From assembly GCF_000264995.1 (NCBI RefSeq), contig NW_006767441.1, forward strand, positions 1,562,370-1,626,369: a stretch of 64,000 nt of DNA. The letters run 5' to 3'. Position 1 is the first letter of the stretch, and each line of letters starts with the position of its first letter. This DNA comes from Punctularia strigosozonata HHB-11173 SS5 (lineage: Eukaryota; Basidiomycota; Agaricomycetes; Corticiales; Punctulariaceae). The position numbers and the translations under genes were made by a program. A model generated the notes under the pieces. It was given only the letters and a program-made list of their open reading frames with translations, did not search any database and was not told the DNA's origin. This document shows, piece by piece, positions 38,487-49,288 of the stretch.

Positions 38487-41400
38487 CTAATCAACCTCCG
38501 CGTCCCAAATCTTCACCCTATCGTCGTAACTACCTGAGACAACGCGCTTTCCGTCGGGGGAGAACGCAACGGCATTCACCCAGTCCGTATGCGCTTTCAA
38601 CGGCCCCACCACGGTCTGTCCCGTCTGCGCGTCCCATATCCGGATAGTGCAGTCGCGAGAGCCGGAGACGACGTACTTGCCATCCGGCGAGAATGCGACG
38701 GAGATGACATAGTTGGTGTGCCCTCGCAAAGGGCCTAACACCGTCTTTCCCGTCCGAGTGTCCCAGATCCGGAGTGTTTTGTCGCTGGACGCAGAGACGA
38801 GGCGAGTGCCATCGGGAGAATATGCAACGGACTGAACCCAGTCATCGTGGCCTTGAAGCGGATCCCCGACTGGTTTCCCTGTCCCGGCGTCCCAGAGTCG
38901 GATCGTGCCTTCATCGGATGCAGAGGCGATGTGCTTCCCATCCGGTGAAAAGACGACGCTGTGAACCCAGTCAGAGTGACCCCGTAAACGCTTGCCGATG
39001 GGCTGTCTCGTCTGCGCATCCCAGAGTCGGAGTGTCCTGTCGTCTGAGCCCGAGACGATGCGGTTGCCGTCGGGTGAGAACGCGACACTCAGAACTGCGT
39101 CTGTATGCCCTCGGAGCGGCTCCCCGATCTGCTGCCCCGTCTCCACGTTCCACAGTCGCACGGTGCAGTCATACGAGCCTGAGGCAAGACATCCTCCGTT
39201 TGGGGAGAATGCGACAGACGTGACCGGAGCTGCGTGCCACCAAATTGGCTCTAGGATTTCCTTTCCGGTATCCGCCGCCCAGATTCGGATCGTCCAATCC
39301 CAGGAGCCCGAAGCAATCCGTGTGCCATCCGGAGAAAAGGCTACAGATAGTACAAACGCGCTGTGACCGCGTAGCTCCGACAACAGTCCTTATGGGTTCC
39401 CCATTTAGTATCATTGGGCGAAAAAAATACAGGCACACTCACGGTCTCCAAATACCTGAGTTATGTTCGAAACCGCTCGACGGATACCTGGTGCTTGCTT
39501 ATCTACGCCCGACAGCATTTCACGCAGCTCGGAGATCGGACGGCGGGTAGCATCTCTTGGGAGGTAGGGGAACGAACCCAGAGCCAAGACGATGTCGCGT
39601 TCGAGTGATCTACGGTCCTCTGCCTTCATAGAGCTTCGTTGTCTTGTGGCATCAAACGCGTCGAACAGTCTGTTAGCAATATTCGGCACATCCATGACTG
39701 GTCGGTCGTTTGTGTCGCCTTAAAGAACGGTGATCGATCAGTTCCAGGCGATAGTGGCATGGCTCCGACTCACCCCATGAAGCCATGGCAACGAGGACGT
39801 CGCGATTTTGGTTCGTGAGAGGCTCCTGTTTGGCCAGTTGTTCTACCAAAGCCTCCATGGATAAGTAGGGATCGGTTTCGAGCATTCCCTTATCCCGCAG
39901 CACGCTTTTATCCCAGGATAATTGCCCAGAGAGGCGAGCGCGGGGCTTGTAATCCTTCAGCTCAAACACAGACTCGTGGACCAGCTGACCATCCAGGACT
40001 CTTCGAGGCGATGACAGATGAGGTGGCCTGTGCAGTGTTAGGGATCTGTTATCCATCAGCAGTAAGTGAAAGACTGACCACCGCTGTGTATCGTCTGAAC
40101 TCCCTTGAGGTCGATCCTGATACGTGAGCCGTCTTAAAGGGATCAACTCCACGATTCTCCATATGAATGACATGGACGGATTGGGGCGAAACGGTTGCCA
40201 TGTTCCATCAAAGGGGCGCACTCGCAGACCCTTACTTGTCGCTTCGTACGTCATCCAACGAAGCGCCGCTCCGAATTGATCGGCCTCGAGGTTTGGAATA
40301 TTACCCCCGCCACTAGAGGCTTCGTGAGAGATAGTTTTAAGAGCAGTATACGTCCCTACGAACACATCTGAGTGGGATCCCGCAAACCACACTTCCTTGA
40401 TGTCGCCCCGTGGTCCGGGTTGACTCGAGTTTGCCGGTACGTTCGATGTGGTCTGTGCCCCTTCTTTACCCTGGGAAGGACCCGCGCCGCCGTTTGCGTA
40501 TTCGGGCAGAAATTTGACGCGGAGCTCGTCAAGAGCCAAAGCGTGCCGGAAGACACAAACATGCGTCATGCCGTTGGTCGTTTCCGGAAGACTCGGTCCT
40601 CGTGCCACGCCGATGGAAGAGACAGTGTCCCTAGACCCAGCAAGCTCTCCATGAGATGGACACGCACAGATTCAACCGTCCAGCTCACCACGCGCCGACA
40701 AAGTGAACCTTTACATCAGCTAGCGATAGCTTCCCCTTGAAGTTGGCGCACAGCTTTTCCGGGTAGTCAGGGTCCTTCGGTGTGATCTTCGGATGCCGAT
40801 GTCCAGCCGTCGACGTCGTGCTGCCTGTACCTTTCTTGCGTCCACTGCGCTTTCCAACAGCGGTCATCGCAATGTAGACCTCGTACGCGCTGCGAAGTAT
40901 CAAGTCATTACCTGATGATACGAATTCGGCGGATACTCACAATGGGATCTGGGCATTGTTGCCCTTGTGAAGTAACCCCACCTTAGTGCAAATCAATGTT
41001 CCGTGTCCGTTCCAGAACAGCGTCGAATATCACAAACCTTCTCTATCATCCCTGCGATAACACGAATTTGGTATGCACCACGCGAGAAACCTGCATAGCG
41101 ATAGCACATGAGTGCTCAGGTATGTGGTGCTGAGACACAATAGACACCCACCGAAGAGAAAGATTCGATCGCCCTCCTCGTATACCTCCGACAACCACCG
41201 ATACGCGTCAAGGACGATGCGCTTGAAGTTCCTGCGGAGGACGACCTCGTCAGCGAACGCCCTGTATAGAGCTGTGTTGCAAGTTACCAAGCTATAGCCA
41301 TGTCAACCGTATGGTTGAAGACCTGACGCCAGTACCCAGGCGACGTCCAGGATTCTTTGACGAAAGTGCCGATGCCGCTGTTGTAGTACGTCAGCTGCTG

Positions 41401-41774
41401 CTTGTTCTTCTCCAGTCGGCTGAAAAGCTCGACGACGTTCGTGTTCTGCATGGTTATATCAGCGTCCGTTGCGAGGCGCCGTCCGAAGCGCGGGCACTCA
41501 CCTTGAGCCCGAACTGATTGGCGGTACCGTCGATGCAGACCACCAGATTTCTTCCGGAGGAAGAGTGGCAGTCGCATATCTTGTCCTTGGGTTCGGCCCG
41601 CGCCTCTTTCTGAAATCCTGCAGCCGCGGGTGATATTTCGTGCATTTCGTATGCATCGGCAACTCCAGCGACCGGCGCGACTCCGTCAACGTGTTCGGTC
41701 GGGTTGCTGAGACGGGAGCGCCCTGCGTCATTGAGTAGCCTTTCCATGGATGATTGCGCTTGAGTCGATGACAT
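38487..41774 (-). CDS. DUF2235 - helical module - WD40 protein, copy 3
   Basis: Eleven exons, matching copy 1 one for one (5' to 3': 41502-41774, then blocks of 158, 80, 53 and 41 nt, then 40689-40889, 40364-40630, 40079-40312, 39774-40027, 39443-39718, 38487-39388), in phase to 912 aa. I took the ATG at 41774 (MSSTQAQSS); no in-frame ATG lies further up. DUF2235 motifs are complete: [23 protein letters not shown] with Ser173, [19 protein letters not shown] plus GGGN. One helical module follows ([27 protein letters not shown]), then seven WD40 repeats of 43 aa. It is closer to copy 1 in layout but closer to copy 2 in position, sharing with it the twinfilin-containing duplication. The last intron ends in AAG rather than CAG. 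A hydrolase under propeller control is inference. Confidence 0.8.
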
Positions 41775-42690
41775 GGAGGTGATCTTTAGCGCGGAGGAGG
41801 GGAGAGGTGCGTTGATGATCAATGTATGCTAACGACACGGCTAGATGTACTCCATGAAGGTATGACTTCCCTGTGCATCATGGTTACGCGCAGGCGGATA
41901 TATCTAGATGATACGCACATAGAACACGTTGTCTAGTGCCACATTCCATGTTGAACACGCGGCGAGATGGAAGTGGAATCTAGAAAGACAGGGGGGAAGC
42001 GTAAGAACCGCATTGAGTCCCCAGACCGAAGCAACGTCAATGAGATCCATGTGTTGAAGGCCGGCTTCAAGACGATCCAGATGGCCCGCATGCCGCCTCG
42101 GTGCACCGACGTGGTGGCTTCGCAACATATTCCAACGCTCAGTGTAGGTTGTCCTCTTTGCATCGGCATGGAAGTTGTAGGTCCGGGCATGTACTTCTTA
42201 ACGCGTCGCCGGGCAACCGCGTGCTGAATCCGATGTTACTGATCCTAAGAGGTGCCATGCGCGCGATTGTTGAGTAGACTGTTTTCCATCAACCCTCCCC
42301 AGTATATGCGATGCTCGATAAAGAATTGTATGTTGCATTCACCGTAGACGAGAACGGAGTGGACGAAGGAAGCGGCAAGCCCAACGTTACCGCACGCTGC
42401 CCACGTGGCGACCCGGCGATCCCAGCGCTGATCCCAGCCTCGAGAAAGGAAGGGCAAACGCACCGTAGACAAGAACCCTCGCACGCACGTTCAAATAGGA
42501 CGGTGTGTTCATGGTAACATGCGATCGACGAATATCTCAACATTGATACAGGGGCTATGGCAGGCTACTTGCCAACTCAAGGCCCAGTTACACTACGTAC
42601 TTTCACCACGGTTTGAAGAGGTTGACATGGTCGATACGTAAGGACGACGGCGTGCAGCCTCGGTTCGGAAGCCTTGCAATAATCGTATTA
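41775..42690. other. Intergenic region 5' of DUF2235-WD40 copy 3
   Basis: About 0.9 kb with promoter sequence of copy 3 and the 3' flank of the nucleotidyltransferase-like gene. Short open frames have no domain and no splicing logic. Confidence 0.4.
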
Positions 42691-43736
42691 TTATACAATG
42701 AACTTCAGCAGCGTCGCGAAATACGCCTCCCACAGCTTCGTCGCCGCCTGCTTGGTGACAGGATCCTTGGAAATGTCACCTTTGTCGGCCAGCCAGTTGA
42801 CGACCGTCTCCGCCTTCTTGTTACTTTTGTCAGCCCAGCGGCGCGCGGCAGGAACAATGCGCTGCCTCCAGGCATCGCGGCTGCGGAAATTGTTGAACGA
42901 CGTATGCGAGATGGACAGGTCCGCCGCGAGCGCGACCAGGAGGCCGATGTCCACGAAGTCTTTCTGGGTCGTCTGCTCGCGTTGTGAAGCGCCTTCGATC
43001 TTGAGCAGGAGCACGACGTGCGGGCGGAACGTCGGCAGCTTGGTGGGGTAGCCGTCCACCGCGAGGTCCACGATGGACGCAGAAGAGAACACTTGGCCCT
43101 TGTCCATGTAGTCGAGAAGCCGCGATTTGTCCAGCTCGCTGATGTCGAAAGGGACTTGCGCCAGTTTGCGGGAGCGCTTGTGTCCGGTCGCGTCGCTGAC
43201 GAAGCCATCAGTATCGTAGTGGGTCTTAGGAAGTGGGCGACCCGACATACTATTCGCGATCCAGGAGATACTTATTTCCTTCAGCAGATGTCATGAAATT
43301 GCCCCCCGGAGCGCTAATGGGGTCGTCAACACCATGGGGGAGATAACCCAGTCCATTAAGTGCAGTCCACAGGCCGGCAAGGGTGTTCTTATCCTGAATT
43401 TGGAGCTCAAGGTCTACATCGTGGATATGGGGCAAGAAGTGCGTTAATCTCTGTGTTGCCCTTCAGGACAGCAAAATTAATCAGACTTATCTTGGTCTGT
43501 CGCTTGATCACGTTCGGAAAATTGATGACGGTGGTCGGGTACTTGTTAGCGTAGGGGCGCGTCAGCGCCGCGACGGCCACTCCACCGATGATCGCGAACT
43601 GGGCCTTGACAGGATTTTTCTTTTGACCCTTGAGCTCTTTCACTCCGGTTTCCAGAGCGCGGACGGCCGTGAAGCAGTCTTCGACGTTAACGGGGATTTC
43701 CTGTCCCAGGCTGTCAGAAGAGGCAGATGTCGACAT
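42691..43736 (-). CDS. Nucleotidyltransferase-like protein, possibly broken
   Basis: Two protein-like parts lie on one strand. The 5' part starts at the ATG at 43736 (MSTSASSDSLGQEIPVN) and has FAIIGGVAVAALTRP. After an intron (donor about 43545, acceptor about 43463) it continues to HIHDVDLELQIQDK. A glycine-rich GG-x-A turn followed by D-x-D/E suggests a nucleotidyltransferase fold of the AbiEii/MNT kind. The 3' part (42691-43248) has RPHVVLLLKIEGASQREQTT and QKDFVDIGLL, which resembles the downstream helix of the same fold. Between them the frame meets TAG (GAATAGTATGTCG, about 43249) and shifts; the only phase-correct local intron would be 22 bp, too short to splice normally. So this is a pseudogene, a gene with an unusual junction, or two genes. 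The fold call is tentative and no substrate can be named. Confidence 0.4.
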
Positions 43737-45195
43737 GGTGATTTCAATGGGTTGGATTGACGAGTCGCAACGGCAAGGTGCCGGTTTTATACTGTGTTTG
43801 CTCTGGAGGTTCGTGCGCTCTCCCATGATGACGCGCCGACGAGATCTTCAGTGTTGATTCCAAGCGAAGCGTATACTGGACCGAGAGGGGTAACGACGAC
43901 TGTACACACCGGAGAGACGAATCCACCGACGTAGATCGCAATCGGCATGATGGTCACATACGCACGACAAGGGTAAGCAAAGCGACGATGGCGTATTGTC
44001 GTTCACGAGGCATATAGCCAGTACGTGTTCGGATCTAGAGAGCAGCACATCAGAACTGCCGTATCCCCGTAGCTTGCTCGGCTTTGTCTTGCACCGCCCT
44101 AGGAGTAGGTCTTGTCCCGCCCAAGATCCCTGGAGCCTGATCGGACGCGGTAAAGAGCCGATGTTGTGCTCAAGCGCAACGGACGCTCGTCAGCCCCGGT
44201 ATCCCCCTCTAGTCAAGACTAAGCTCGCAGTAAGGGCGATCTCGTCCCTTGTACATCGCAAGCCTGCTTCGAACTACGTCAAAGCCTATCGCATCACCGA
44301 CATTGGTTGTTGGATTGCAAATTAGAAGTTTTTGTTCGACATATGTGGGACGGAATGAGGCTGTGGCCGTTGAACGAGCTGCAATAGCTCCATGGGGGTG
44401 CCAGATCCCATGACGGCATGGAATGAAGGTACCGATGTATTCCGATGCTGATTTCAGGGTATGGAAGCAAAAGCATAGCAGGGTAGGTTCGGACGACTTC
44501 GTTCATAGGCAACGATCTAGCTGTGCTATGAGGACTGCCGTCAGCGGTCGGGATTCCGGTCATAGGATCTTGTGGCGGCGCTTTGGCGTTGACGAGCGCG
44601 ACCTCGCCCGACGTCGGCGAAAAGCTGCTGCACATAGCCTAGCGTGCGTGAATGAAGTCAAGTAGGGCTGTTCACGATAGAGCCAAGATGCAGCTTTGGA
44701 AATCCCAAGCTTAACAAGAGTCTGAAGTTGTGCCCGGTGCCGATCGACTATCCTGGACAGAGTAGTGATATGGTCATCATAAAATTGTGATGTGAGTGTG
44801 GGGCATTTTTACGGCGAGTAGCCCTCGGTTTCCGGTCTGCACTTGAGCTTGAGATTTATAGTGAACAACGTTAATGAGGGTTGCAGGCCAGACGCGCACA
44901 CCAGCCAAACGCAATATCGGTCGTCACCAAATATAAAGCAGGCATGTCAGGCCAACGAGACTACACTTACGTCGTCCGCATAGCATAATTCTCCAGAAGC
45001 TGGATACTAAAGCGGGCATTCTGTTATTGCAGCATTATAAGGACACTAACGGCTTGCTACCGATGATGTGAGAAACACGGAAAGAGCGAAGAGAGAGACC
45101 TAATCATTAATCGCATTATCAAGACTTCATGCCAGTCAGAGGCAAAGAACAAAAACCATATGCAGAGAAGGAAATAGTCAGGAGGTGGGAGGACG
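43737..45195. other. Intergenic region, no gene recognised
   Basis: About 1.46 kb between the nucleotidyltransferase-like gene and the 3' end of SOG2. I find no open frame with a domain, no tRNA and no repeat structure. Confidence 0.4.
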
Positions 45196-48100
45196 TTATA
45201 AGTACCCTCCGTCTCCACCAGTCTCCCTCCTTGTCCCCGGGCCCAGCCGCGGATGAGGGGGGAGCTTGAACGTCTGCTGATGAGGCGCCGCGCTACGCGG
45301 CACCTCCCTCGGTGACGACACCGCTTGGGGCGCCTTCGCCGTCTGCGCGCTCCGGCTCCGCGACAGGTTTACGCCGAGTCGTCCGCCGTCTAAATCGGAA
45401 CCGAGCACCGAGAGTCCTCCGTTTGGCTGGCCGAAGACCATCGGCGAGTGCGAGCGAGGCGTCGCCGGCGGCGAGAACGACGAGGCGTGCAGTAGGATAA
45501 CGGTCTCTTCAGTCGCATTGGACAGCTCATGCATCTTCGCTCGAAGAGGCGCCACTTGCGGTCCCGCATATGGCTTCATCAGGTTCGCGAGATGGATGAC
45601 CGTCTGTGCGGCTTGGGTGAGCGAACCACAATAGACTACGGTTGGGAAGACACCGCACCTTTACGAAAACATGTGCATCGTCCCTCAATGCGCTTCGTTC
45701 CGTCGCGTCCCCACTTTCCACTCGCCTCAGGTGTCCATCGAAGCTAGTCGTCACCGCCTGTGCCCGCGCCAGCTCCGCAGGTGGCACGGCCCCACTCTCG
45801 TCCTTCGCGATCTCCTCCAGCATCTCCCATACTGGCAGTGCCGCTTCGATAGTTCGACGCATCGCTGTCATCGCATCCTTATCCGCTACAGTGTTCGCGT
45901 TCGCGCTGAGCGGAATCTCCAGCTGCGGCACCTTGCCTGGTATGGATGGCGAAGACGATACCGAGGCCGATGCAGAGGATGTAAGAGAGCCATGTCGTGA
46001 ATGTCCCTCTGGCACGCGCGAGAGACCGGACCCGAATGCCTTCGCCGACTGCCCCGTGCCAGGTCTCGACGCACTCGCCTCATAGGCGCCCGCTACACTC
46101 GCCAAACTGGCCTTCCTCGGCAGCACCCCTGATCCCGAAGGTGCGAAGCTGAAGCTTTCCATGTGCGGCGCCGCCCTCGGTGTCGGCGTCGATGAGCTCA
46201 TCGGGCTCGTCACCACCATCGACGCCGTAGAAGGTGACGTGAGCCCCGGTACAGGTGGCAGATCGTCCACATGAGGCGGCATGTGCTTCCCGATTTCCAC
46301 ATCCCTCGCGCTGAACGAGCCTGCGTGCCTCCTCGCCCTCCTCGCCTTCTCTTCCTTATCCGGTGCGTGTATCGAGCGCGACCGCGTCACCACAGCCGAC
46401 CCAGATCCCGCAGGCGAACCGCCGTGCGGCGAAAACGTCGACGCACTCGGCGGGGCCGATGCGGGCACAGGTAGATCTTCCTTCGTGGGTGACACTTGCT
46501 GCACGCCCCTCGCCCTGCTCACCGGCGGCCCATTGCCCAACGCCATCCCCTTCCTCGATCCGCTCCCGCTTTTACTTCCCTCTCGTAGATAGGGCACCGC
46601 CGCATCGAGTTGTGGCGCCATCCGCGCCCAGGCCGCGCCCAGTTCCGCACTCGCGCCCCATATCTGTAGTAGCAGGCTCCGGACGTACAATGGATCATCC
46701 CGCGTGCCAATGACCTTCGCCTGCACCGCGAGTGCCTTCACCACGCGCGTCCCCGAGCCCACGCAGGCGCGCGTCGCTTCCGCCAGCGCGCGACACGCGG
46801 AGGGTGGAGGGGGTCGCATACTACCGGCCCCATGCGGGGTTGGGTGGTTGTTACGCACAGGCGCCGAGAACGCGTCGAATCTGTCCAGAGCCGAGATCAG
46901 ACTTGCGATGTGCGCAAAGCTCGGGTCCAGCACCCGGCTCAGTATGGCGCCTAGACGCTCGTCGGCCATGTGCGTCGCGTGGTGGATGACGGTCTGGTGA
47001 AGCTGAGTAAGCGCATATAGTACCGCCCGCGCTCCCTCCACAAGTGCTATGAGTGGTGGAGGGAGTAGCTTGCCCGTCGCAGAGGCAGCTGGTGTGCTCG
47101 CGGTAGATGAGCCGTCGTGGCTGCCGAGCGGATGCAGGTTGTGGTTGTGCAGCGCTGAGAAACGGCGGAAGTACGCGTGTCGCTCAAGGTCAATCGAACG
47201 AGCGGGATTGTGCATCGATATGGGGGACGCGGATACCGGCCCGTCGACGAGGAAGGGCTTGAGAGGGGCTGCAGCAGCTCTCGAGAGTGAGCTAGGGCCA
47301 GCGCTACCTACGGCGTCTGCAGAAGCTGAGGCGGACGACCCTGCGCTATCCTGCCTCCACCTCGTCGGAAGAGGGGATCCGGTCGAGATACCACTATTGC
47401 TGGTATGATCCTCCGTGAAGCTCCTCGACGGCATCGGCAGGTGTGCAAGATCCGGCGCGCCTCTCCTCTCGTGTATCTTCGCACCCGCCGTGGTCGTGCG
47501 CAGATCGGGTAAGCTCTTCTTCGCAGTGAGGCTAAGTCGCAAGCGGAGAGGAGGTACGTTGCCCGCATACGACGCATTGCGCGCGTGGTCGAGCGGGCTT
47601 GTCGGCGTCGTGGTGCTTGTCGACTGAGAAGTGGGCTTCAACCCGAAGTTGAGCGGTAAAACCTCCTTCAGTTGCTGTGGAACACGCGTCGATTCTTCGT
47701 CCGTCGATGCGACAGATTCATCAGGAGTAGGCAAATAACTGTCCGGGGAGCGGGTAGGAGAACGTGACTTGGCAAGCGAGTTCTCAAGGTGCGTGTCGAG
47801 ATGCAGAGCTGGTGGTTGCGACTGAGAATGAGAAGATGGTCCTATGGTAGGAGACGCGAGCCAGGGGCGGCTGTCGTAGGCAGCGTGGGAGGGCGAAGGC
47901 TCGTCTGACGCGGAATAGGCCGAGATGTCCGAATCCAAGGAGAAGGAGCGTACGTGCGGTGTAGAGGTAGACGCAGATGCAAAAGCATGGTTTCTATACG
48001 ACGATGACCCAATTAGCGACGGTGTGGTGAGGTCGTCCTTGTAATCCGAGCCGTATGAGTACAGATACGTGCCTTGCAGTTTCCCCCACGGAATCACCAC

Positions 48101-49044
48101 TAAACTTGCGACCTTCAGCCACTTCCCCGTGTGTGTGCTCTGTAATCCACTCCCGAACACCATTAACCCATCCCTTCATAACCTGCTTATTTGACAGATC
48201 GCTGCCATGCGGATCGAGCACAGCACGCGGAGGCCAGTCGATTGGATTGTGGTCGATGCCAAGGTTTTCCAAGCGGGTAAATGAGGCGAGGTAAGGAGGC
48301 AGGCGGGTGAGCTTGTTGCGCGAAATAGACAGCACCTGTTTGATAGGTCATCAAGAACCGAAATAGCATGAGCGACGGGCGAGTACAGTGAGAACGTAAA
48401 CGTACACGAAGATTGACGAGATGTCCTGGTTGTGCCGGGAAGCGCTTTATCTTGTTCCGCCGAATGTCGAGAATCTCAAGCGAGGGCATTTGCGTGAGCT
48501 AAAATAGGAATGGGCCTCAATGCGTGTATTGCGGTATATGTCAAACACGTACCACGGGAGGAAAGACAGAAAAACTATTGTTCCTCAGATTGATGTATCG
48601 TAAGCGGGACAGGAGTGCGAAGGTGTTGGGTAGCGTTGCAAGGCGGTTGTGTCCCAGAGCAATTCTTCAAGATAATATGGGCGTCGGTCAATGACGAGCA
48701 ATATAACGATTCGCATAGGATACGGACCGGACGATCGGGCTCTCGGCATCAGGAGCGTCTTCGCGCCCTATACTGGCGAGCTCGTGCGCGCCGGCCTCGC
48801 CGACGTCGGCGAGTCCAAGATGGGTCAAGTCCAAAGTAACTCCATGGTCCGGACTCCTCAGTAGCGCCTGATCAATGTGTGTGCGCGTCAACGAGCTCGA
48901 AGACGCCGTCAACGGCGCAGAGTCCGAGAGGCCCGAGGGTGGAGGGGACGCGAAGCCATTGGGCGGCAATGGCGAGGCACGGCCCGTGGGCATGTGCGCG
49001 GCACCTTGATCGTGCTGCTCGTCGCGGTGGCGGGTGGCGGGCAT
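45196..49044 (-). CDS. SOG2: SOG2-like leucine-rich repeat protein of the RAM/MOR morphogenesis pathway
   Basis: In yeasts, Sog2 works with Kic1, Hym1, Tao3 and the Cbk1-Mob2 kinase in polarised growth and cell separation. Exons (5' to 3') 49044-48728, 48664-48553 and 48498 onward join in phase. The N-terminus holds leucine-rich repeats: IALGHNRLATLPNTFALLSR, RYINLRNNSFSVFPPVL, LEILDIRRNKIKRFPAQ, LSISRNKLTRLPPYLASF and NLGIDHNPIDWPP. The rest, over 800 residues, is the Sog2 region: long Ser/Pro-rich stretches around helical blocks such as YFRRFSALHNHNLHPLG and LIALVEGARAVLYALTQLHQ. The last exon begins TVIHLANLMKPYAG. One intron (48038-48068) would be only 31 bp; without it the frame breaks, so this spot needs a transcript check. 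There is no kinase domain; it is a scaffold. It lies head to tail with the aldo/keto reductase gene. Confidence 0.85.
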
Positions 49045-49288
49045 GGACGTCGAGCGTCAGTGGTCATCAGGCGATGGTGCACGCTGCCATCGTCGTCGCC
49101 GCGAAGAACAACGACCGCGTTGTACAGGAGGCTGTGTGATGCACTGATGCTCGCCCGTGGCTGTGCGTGGTTCCTGAGCAATGTTGGCCGTATGATGCAC
49201 TGACGACGTTGAGCTCATTCGCAGCATCATGCGGAGACAAGTCAATCTCAACTTTTGTTCGCCAGCTACAGATTCCAATACATGCGGA

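Noticed and set aside
22603-41774. A CRISPR-like array in the WD40 exons
   Set aside because: The 129-bp periodicity is coding and corresponds to 43-residue WD40 blades.
36900-42690. The whole second twinfilin/WD40 unit as dead duplicate DNA
   Set aside because: Only twinfilin is broken; the DUF2235-WD40 gene closes in phase over eleven exons with all motifs kept.
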